Shown here: in pieces, positions 59,306 to 64,000 of the stretch
Numbering within the stretch: position 1 is the stretch's first letter
Layout of the letters: each line of letters opens with the position of its first letter
NCBI RefSeq assembly: GCF_000379465.1
Contig: NZ_KB905403.1
Location: 316,452-380,451, forward strand
Direction: 5' to 3'
Source: Sciscionella marina DSM 45152
GTDB taxonomy: Bacteria > Actinomycetota > Actinomycetes > Mycobacteriales > Pseudonocardiaceae
Length of the DNA: 64,000 nt
Position numbers and translations under genes: made by a program
The notes under the pieces: generated by a model
Seen by the model: only the letters and a program-made list of their open reading frames with translations
What the model was told of the DNA's origin: nothing
The model's database searches: none

Positions 59306-59328
59306 AATCTTGCATACACTGCAATATT
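59306..59328. promoter_or_regulatory. Operator candidate for the P450/TetR divergon (TTGCATACACTGCAA)
   Basis: TTGCA-N5-TGCAA (59310-59324) with outer AAT and ATT one base beyond each arm, giving a 23-bp imperfect palindrome. It lies 23 bp before the TetR start and 46 bp from the P450 start. The length fits a TetR dimer that controls both genes. Confidence 0.6.
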
Positions 59329-59350
59329 ATTGAAAGGTAAACTGCCTCCC

Positions 59351-59920
59351 ATGACCCAGCAAGGGTTGCGGGAACGGAAGAAGCAGGCCACCCGCACCAC
59401 GATCGCCGAGCACGCGTGGCGGCTCGCGCTCGAACACGGCATGGACGGCATCACCGTGGACGGGATCGCCCGCGCCGCAGGGGTTTCCCCGCGCACGTTC
59501 TTCAACTACTTCGCGACCAAGGAAGCCGCGATCGTCGCGCTGGTGCAGGTCTCCACCAGACAGGCGGTCGAGCAACTGCGGGAGCGCCCGGCGCACGAAT
59601 CGCTCGAGCAGGCCTTCGACGCGGTACTCGAAGGAACGGCGGGCGAGGCCTCGATGCTCGGGGTCGCCGAGATGCTCGGCGCGAATCCGGGGCTGCTGCC
59701 GCACCTGCACGCCGCACTCGAACAGCCGGGCCTGCTGATGCGCGAGGTGATCGCCGAACGCACCGGCACCAAGCCGGACGAACTGTACCCGGCGGTCGCC
59801 GCGGCCGCCCTCGCCGCCGCCTACCGGGTGGCGATGCGGTACGAGGGGCCGCGGCAGCGCACCGTGCTGCGGGCCGCGATGCGCCAGCTCATGCACGGCA
59901 TCGCGGAACCGCTCGATTAG
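59351..59920 (+). CDS. TetR/AcrR-family regulator of the P450
   Basis: 189 residues. HTH region: ITVDGIARAAGVSPRTFFNY followed by FATKEAAI (about 35-62); the R-TFFNYF form is common in actinobacterial TetR_C_17-like regulators. The ligand domain is helical. It is divergent from the P450/ferredoxin operon with a shared palindrome, so it is likely its repressor and is released by the P450 substrate. It converges with korB (4-bp overlap). Confidence 0.93.
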   Translation: MTQQGLRERKKQATRTTIAEHAWRLALEHGMDGITVDGIARAAGVSPRTFFNYFATKEAAIVALVQVSTRQAVEQLRERPAHESLEQAFDAVLEGTAGEASMLGVAEMLGANPGLLPHLHAALEQPGLLMREVIAERTGTKPDELYPAVAAAALAAAYRVAMRYEGPRQRTVLRAAMRQLMHGIAEPLD

Positions 59921-60999
59921 CTGACCGTCCAGGTGTCGTTGCCGCGCAACAGCTGCTGCAGATCACCCGGGTGCTTGGTCATCGCCGTCTGGACCTGCTC
60001 GCGGGCGAGGTCGTCGTAGCTCGGCGCCTGCACATTGCGGAAGATCCCGGTGACCGTGTGCGCGAGATCGGAACCGGTGAGCCGGGAGAGCGCGAACGCC
60101 TGGGCGGGATCGGCCGCGGCCGGGTTGTGCGTGACGACCTGTTCCACGCCGACCTCGGCCAGCTTGCGCACGGTGAGCCCGCCGGTCTCCGGATCGCGCA
60201 CCACGCCGTACTCGAGCTCGCCGTCGGAGGACTCGGGACCGAAGATGACCGGTTCACCCTCGCGCAGCGGGATGATCCGGCGCTCGGCCTCGTCCCGGTC
60301 CTTGAGCATGTCGAAGGCGCCGTCGTTGAAGATCGGGCAGTTCTGGTAGATCTCCACCAGTGCCGAACCACGGTGGTTGGCGGCCGCGGTGAGGACCTCG
60401 GTCAGCCCCTTCTTGTCCGAGTCGAGTGCCCGGCCGACGAAGCTGGCCTCCGCGCCGAGTGCGAGCGAGACCGGGTTGAACGGGGTGTCCAGCGAGCCCA
60501 TCGGGGTGGACTTGGTGACCTTCCCGGTCTCCGAGGTCGGCGAGTACTGGCCCTTGGTGAGCCCGTAGATGCGGTTGTTGAACAGCAAAATCTTGATGTT
60601 CACGTTGCGCCGCAAGGCATGCACGAGGTGGTTGCCGCCGATGGACAGCGCGTCCCCGTCCCCGGTGACCACCCAGACCGAGAGATCGGGGCGGCCGACG
60701 GCGAGCCCGGTCGCGATCGCGGGCGCGCGGCCGTGGATGGAGTGCATCCCGTAGGTGTTCATGTAGTACGGGAACCGCGAGGAGCAGCCGATCCCGGAGA
60801 TGAACACGATGTTCTCGGGTTTGAGCCCGAGCGTGGGCAGGAAAGACTGCATGGTGTTGAGCACGATGTAGTCGCCGCAGCCGGGACACCAGCGAACTTC
60901 CTGGTCCGACTTGTAGTCCTTGGCTTTCTGCGGTTCTTCGGTGCTCGGCACGAGGTCGAGCCCACCAAGCTGCGGTAGCCCCAGATCCGTCGCTGTCAC
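59917..60999 (-). CDS. korB: KorB, 2-oxoglutarate:ferredoxin oxidoreductase beta subunit
   Basis: 360 residues from GTG 60999 (GAGGAGG 5 nt upstream). Cluster Cys in VRWCPGCGDYIVLN (38, 41) and GIGCSSRFPYY; thiamine diphosphate/Mg site GDGDALSIGGNHLVHALRRN and NNRIYGLTKGQYSPT. Together with KorA it oxidatively decarboxylates 2-oxoglutarate to succinyl-CoA and reduces ferredoxin, an oxygen-tolerant alternative to 2-oxoglutarate dehydrogenase in actinobacteria. It is coupled to korA through a 13-codon micro-ORF. Confidence 0.97.
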   Translation of the reverse strand: MTATDLGLPQLGGLDLVPSTEEPQKAKDYKSDQEVRWCPGCGDYIVLNTMQSFLPTLGLKPENIVFISGIGCSSRFPYYMNTYGMHSIHGRAPAIATGLAVGRPDLSVWVVTGDGDALSIGGNHLVHALRRNVNIKILLFNNRIYGLTKGQYSPTSETGKVTKSTPMGSLDTPFNPVSLALGAEASFVGRALDSDKKGLTEVLTAAANHRGSALVEIYQNCPIFNDGAFDMLKDRDEAERRIIPLREGEPVIFGPESSDGELEYGVVRDPETGGLTVRKLAEVGVEQVVTHNPAAADPAQAFALSRLTGSDLAHTVTGIFRNVQAPSYDDLAREQVQTAMTKHPGDLQQLLRGNDTWTVS

Positions 61000-61037
61000 G
61001 ATGCCTCCTCGAAGGGAAAACGTGCCTCGTCGGTCAT
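60996..61037 (-). CDS. Linker micro-ORF korA-korB, MTDEARFPFEEAS
   Basis: 13 codons on the reverse strand. ATG overlaps the korA stop (ATGA) and TGA overlaps the korB GTG (GTGA). It has the same length and the same DEARF..EE.S pattern as the nuoC-nuoD linker 21 kb away on the opposite strand. GAGGAGG inside it is the korB ribosome-binding site. Confidence 0.5.
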   Translation of the reverse strand: MTDEARFPFEEAS

Positions 61038-62920
61038 GCGATCTCCCCTATGTGGTCGGTGAACACCTGCTCGAGTTCCTCTGCCTTGAACGGCAGCCCG
61101 GCTACCTTCGTGTACGAGCGCACATCGACCAGATACTTGCCGCGCAGCAGCAGGGCGAGCTGGCCGCCGTTCATCTCCGGAACGAGCACGCGTTCGTAGC
61201 GGCGAAGGACATCCCCGAGGTTGGCGGGGAAGGGGTTCAGGTTGCGCAGGTGCGCGCTCGCGACCGGCATGCCCTTGGCGCGCACCCTTCGGGCGGCCGC
61301 GCCGATCGGGCCGTAGGTGGATCCCCAGCCGAGCACGAGCATCTTCGCCTCGCCGCCGGATGGGTCGTCCACGGTCAGGTCCGGCACCTCGATACCGTCC
61401 ACTTTGGACTGACGGATGCGGACCATCGCGTCGTGGTTGTCCGGGTCGTAGGAGATCGAACCCTTGCCCTCCTGTTTCTCCAGGCCGCCGATGCGGTGCT
61501 GTAGACCGGGTGTCCCGGGAACCGCCCACGGCCGGGCCAGGGTTTCCGGATCGCGCAGATAGGGCCAGAACTCCCCGGAATCGTCTGGCGCGTTGGGCTC
61601 GTTCGCGTACTGCACGGAAAGATCGGGCAGCTTCTCCACATCCGGGATCAGCCACGGTTCCGAGCCGTTCGCGATCGAGCCGTCGGAAAGCAGGATCACC
61701 GGGGTGCGGTAGTGCAGCGCGATCCGGGTCGCTTCGAGCGCCGCGTCGAAGCAGTCGGAGGGCGTTGCCGGGGCGACGATCGGGACCGGGGATTCGCCGT
61801 TGCGGCCGAACATCGCCTGCAACAGGTCGGCCTGCTCGGTCTTGGTCGGCAGCCCGGTCGATGGCCCGCCGCGCTGCACGTCGATCACCACCAGCGGCAG
61901 CTCGGTCATCACCGCGAGGCCGATGGTCTCGGATTTGAGCGCCACACCGGGGCCGGAGGTCGTGGTCATGCCGAGCCCGCCACCGAAAGCGTGCCCGAGC
62001 GCGGCGCCGATCCCGGCGATCTCGTCCTCGGCCTGGAAGGTGGTGACGTTGAAGTTCTTGTGCTTGGACAGCTCGTGCAGGATGTCCGAGGCCGGGGTGA
62101 TCGGGTAGGTGCCGAGCAGCACCGGCAGCTTGGACAGTTCGGCCGAGGCGACCACTCCGTAGGCGAGCGCGGTGTTCCCGGTGATCTGCCGGTAGGTGCC
62201 CGGCGCCAGCTTGGCGGGGGCGACCTCGTAGGTGACCGCGAAGGCCTCGGTGGTCTCGCCGTAGTTCCAGCCGGCGCGGAAGGCCAGGATGTTCGCTTCG
62301 GCGATGTCCGGCTTCTTGGCGAACTTGTCGCGCAGGAACTGCTCGGTGCTCTCGGTGGGACGGTGGTACATCCAGGAGAGCAGACCGAGGGCGAACATGT
62401 TCTTGCAGCGCTCGGCGTCCTTCTTGCCGAGGCCGGTCTCGGCGAGCGCGCCCTGGGTGATCGTGCCCATGGCGACCTCGTAGACCTGGAAGTTCTCCAG
62501 CGAACCGTCTTCGAGCGGGTTCGCGGCATAGCCGACCTTGGTCAGGTTGCGCTTGTTGAACTCGTCGGTGTTGACGATGATGATCCCGCTCTTGGGCACA
62601 TCGGCGAGGTTCGCCTTGAGCGCGGCCGGGTTCATCGCGACGAGCACATCCGGGCGGTCGCCCGGGGTGAGGATGTCGTAGTCCGCGAAGTGCAGCTGGA
62701 AGCTGGACACGCCGGGCAGCGTGCCCTGTGGGGCGCGGATCTCCGCCGGGAAGTTCGGCAAGGTCGCGAGGTCATTGCCGAAGGAGGCGGCCTCGGATGT
62801 GAACCGGTCCCCGGTCAGCTGCATGCCGTCTCCGGAGTCACCGGCGAACCGGATCACGACCCGGTTCAGTTTGGTGCTCGAACTGTCGCCGACCTTCTCG
62901 TCGACCTCGCTCAGGCTCAT
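61034..62920 (-). CDS. korA: KorA, 2-oxoglutarate:ferredoxin oxidoreductase alpha subunit (gamma-alpha fusion)
   Basis: 628 residues. The N-terminal gamma domain (RFAGDSGDGMQLTGDRFTSE, about 25-44) is fused to the alpha (pyrimidine-binding) domain, which begins near ALAYGVVASAELSKLPVLLG and has YPITPASDILHELS, FQAEDEIAGIGAALGHAFGG and TTTSGPGVALKSE. The CoA-binding part follows, with GWGSTYGPIGAAARR. The fused gamma-alpha form is typical of mycobacterial KorA. It may feed reduced ferredoxin to several pathways, for instance the P450 system nearby, although that link is speculative. Confidence 0.97.
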   Translation of the reverse strand: MSLSEVDEKVGDSSSTKLNRVVIRFAGDSGDGMQLTGDRFTSEAASFGNDLATLPNFPAEIRAPQGTLPGVSSFQLHFADYDILTPGDRPDVLVAMNPAALKANLADVPKSGIIIVNTDEFNKRNLTKVGYAANPLEDGSLENFQVYEVAMGTITQGALAETGLGKKDAERCKNMFALGLLSWMYHRPTESTEQFLRDKFAKKPDIAEANILAFRAGWNYGETTEAFAVTYEVAPAKLAPGTYRQITGNTALAYGVVASAELSKLPVLLGTYPITPASDILHELSKHKNFNVTTFQAEDEIAGIGAALGHAFGGGLGMTTTSGPGVALKSETIGLAVMTELPLVVIDVQRGGPSTGLPTKTEQADLLQAMFGRNGESPVPIVAPATPSDCFDAALEATRIALHYRTPVILLSDGSIANGSEPWLIPDVEKLPDLSVQYANEPNAPDDSGEFWPYLRDPETLARPWAVPGTPGLQHRIGGLEKQEGKGSISYDPDNHDAMVRIRQSKVDGIEVPDLTVDDPSGGEAKMLVLGWGSTYGPIGAAARRVRAKGMPVASAHLRNLNPFPANLGDVLRRYERVLVPEMNGGQLALLLRGKYLVDVRSYTKVAGLPFKAEELEQVFTDHIGEIA

Positions 62921-63216
62921 CGCTTACCCGTACCTTCTCTCCACGCTCGGGCCGCTGCTCAGGGTTGCCAACCCTTTGCTTGCGCACCGTCGATGCTAAC
63001 CGTCTTCGCTCGAGGCGCACCGAGTGCACATGGTGCTCCCACTTCGCAGGAAAACGCATCGTGTGCTGCATCATCGCGCAACCACCCGCAGGGCCTGCCG
63101 TGACTGCTACCAAGCGCATGTCAGTACCGCTGCATCGATTGTGTCGTACAAGCACCCATGTGTCGGAGATCACGCCGCGCGTGTTTCGTGGTACGGAACT
63201 TCAGTTAGCTCGAGGT
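62921..63216. other. 296-bp intergenic region upstream of korA
   Basis: It separates the korA start from the end of the siderophore-interacting protein gene. No gene, RNA or clear inverted repeat is visible. It must hold the korA promoter (reverse strand); GAAGGTAC (62927-62934 complement) is at best a weak ribosome-binding site. Confidence 0.5.
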
Positions 63217-64000
63217 TCAACCTCCCGCGGTTTCGAATTCCATCCGGTCGACCACATCCGGGTCGGTGATGTCCAAACCGTCCGCCATGGCCTTCTGATA
63301 ACGCACGATGCTGTCCGCATCGATCGCCGTACTGTCCACTCCGGCCTTCCAGTACGCGCGCGCCTGCATGTCCTGGCGGTCCACGGCACACTCGTCGAGG
63401 GTGAAGCGGCGCAGTTCGCGCACCACCGCCGCCTCGGCGGCCAGCCACGCCTGGGTGCGCCCCTGCGGCGCGGCGACCGAGCGCACCAGTTCGACGAGCG
63501 CCTGGCGGGGTTGCCCGGTCAGCCAGTGCACGCTGGTGTGCTCGCGTTCGGGGAGCAGCGCCTTGTCCGATTCCTCCGCGGTGGAAAGGCAGACCAGCGC
63601 GGGCACATCCGGGGGCAATGCTTCGACGATCGCGGCGACCGCGGGCAGGGCGCTCGCATCCCCGACGATGAGGTGCCGGTCCACCGGGGCCGCCGAGGTG
63701 AACTCATGGCGCATTCCGGCGAGCCCGACGACCTCGCCCGGTCCGGTGCGCTCCAGCCAGGCCATTCCCGGTCCACCGTGATGCTCGGCGACGTCGAACT
63801 CGATCCGGTTGCGTTCCGGGTCGAAGCTGCGCACCGTGTAGGCGCGCGGCAGTGGCTGTTCTGGCTGCTCGGCGCCCGGGAGCATCAGCTTGAACGCGTC
63901 CGCCGGCCAGATGTCCCGATACTGCGCCAGTCCCGAACCGTGCACCGCCACCCGGCGGAATCCCCGGGAAATCGGCCATACGCGCTCGACCTCGACCTCG
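63217..64000 (-). CDS. Siderophore-interacting protein, FAD-binding (5' end cut by window edge)
   Basis: The reverse frame is open to the right edge, giving 260 residues. The first readable residues EVEVERVWPISRGFRRVAV and LPRAYTVRSFDPERNRIEFD form the ferredoxin-reductase-like FAD domain (RxYT flavin motif), HLIVGDASALPAVAAIVEAL starts the SIP domain, and LAAEAAVVRELRRF plus ARAYWKAGVDS are typical of its end. These enzymes release iron from ferric siderophores in the cytoplasm using NAD(P)H or ferredoxin. The N-terminus and any IdeR box lie outside the window. Confidence 0.92.
   Translation of the reverse strand, partial: EVEVERVWPISRGFRRVAVHGSGLAQYRDIWPADAFKLMLPGAEQPEQPLPRAYTVRSFDPERNRIEFDVAEHHGGPGMAWLERTGPGEVVGLAGMRHEFTSAAPVDRHLIVGDASALPAVAAIVEALPPDVPALVCLSTAEESDKALLPEREHTSVHWLTGQPRQALVELVRSVAAPQGRTQAWLAAEAAVVRELRRFTLDECAVDRQDMQARAYWKAGVDSTAIDADSIVRYQKAMADGLDITDPDVVDRMEFETAGG

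Noticed and set aside
1..64000. tRNA, rRNA, insertion sequences or replication origin
   Set aside because: No cloverleaf, rRNA segment, transposase frame, terminal inverted repeat pair or DnaA box cluster was seen on reading both strands by eye; a dedicated scan was not possible.

Overview
The window is high-GC DNA with near-universal G/C at third codon positions, many leaderless starts (a TANNNT -10 about 6-7 nt before ATG/GTG), ESX/type VII-associated genes (EspG, WxG proteins), an F420-type luciferase-like oxidoreductase, mycobacterial-style menaquinone genes including a MenJ-like reductase, and KorAB. All of this points to the chromosome of a high-GC actinobacterium, most plausibly the Pseudonocardiaceae. 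That assignment is inferred from gene content; no rRNA is present to confirm it.

Layout. 1-11.9 kb is an accessory and regulatory stretch: an MBL-fold hydrolase (cut by the left edge) with its TetR regulator, an ABC-F ATPase behind an attenuator-like leader, a gene with a LexA/SOS box, the fused remains of a divergent SDR/LysR pair, a GntR/FAD-monooxygenase divergon, a frameshifted gene, a snapalysin-type protease, a ClpX-type zinc-finger protein, a tiny secreted peptide, a NarL-type two-component system and a methyltransferase. 12.0-19.1 kb is a type VII (ESX)-associated substrate cluster: two WxG/PPE-like proteins, EspG chaperone, YbaB-like protein, a large Gly/Pro-rich WxG protein and a Gly/Ser/His-rich protein; no ESX machinery lies in the window. 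19.1-21.9 kb holds a LAL regulator. 21.9-38.3 kb carries menaquinone biosynthesis (menA, menD/menB divergon, menE, isochorismate synthase, menG, menJ) mixed with an M1 peptidase, two GT4 glycosyltransferases, an Abi/HEPN protein with a structured leader and assorted single genes. 38.4-54.6 kb is a complete 14-gene nuo operon (nuoA-N, complex I) behind two Rex operators, followed by a polyprenyl diphosphate synthase. 56-64 kb holds a membrane-anchored protein, a Uma2 protein, a ferredoxin/P450/TetR divergon, korBA (2-oxoglutarate:ferredoxin oxidoreductase) and a siderophore-interacting protein cut by the right edge.

How the genes work together. MenF, MenD, MenE, MenB, MenA and MenG make menaquinone, the polyprenyl synthase supplies its tail and MenJ partly saturates it; complex I then reduces that quinone with NADH. 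The Rex sites tie nuo expression to the NADH/NAD+ ratio. KorAB adds a ferredoxin-linked TCA-cycle step.

Most unusual feature. Eight gene-to-gene junctions (six in nuo, one between the glycosyltransferases, one in korAB) and one 5' leader contain short uninterrupted ORFs whose start overlaps the upstream stop and whose stop overlaps the next start, each through an ATGA or GTGA quadruplet. All successive start-to-start offsets (35, 80, 83, 38, 77, 74, 77, 47, 98, 38 nt) are 2 modulo 3. Pairs of these micro-ORFs from different operons are related to each other. They look like a repeated family of translational relay linkers.
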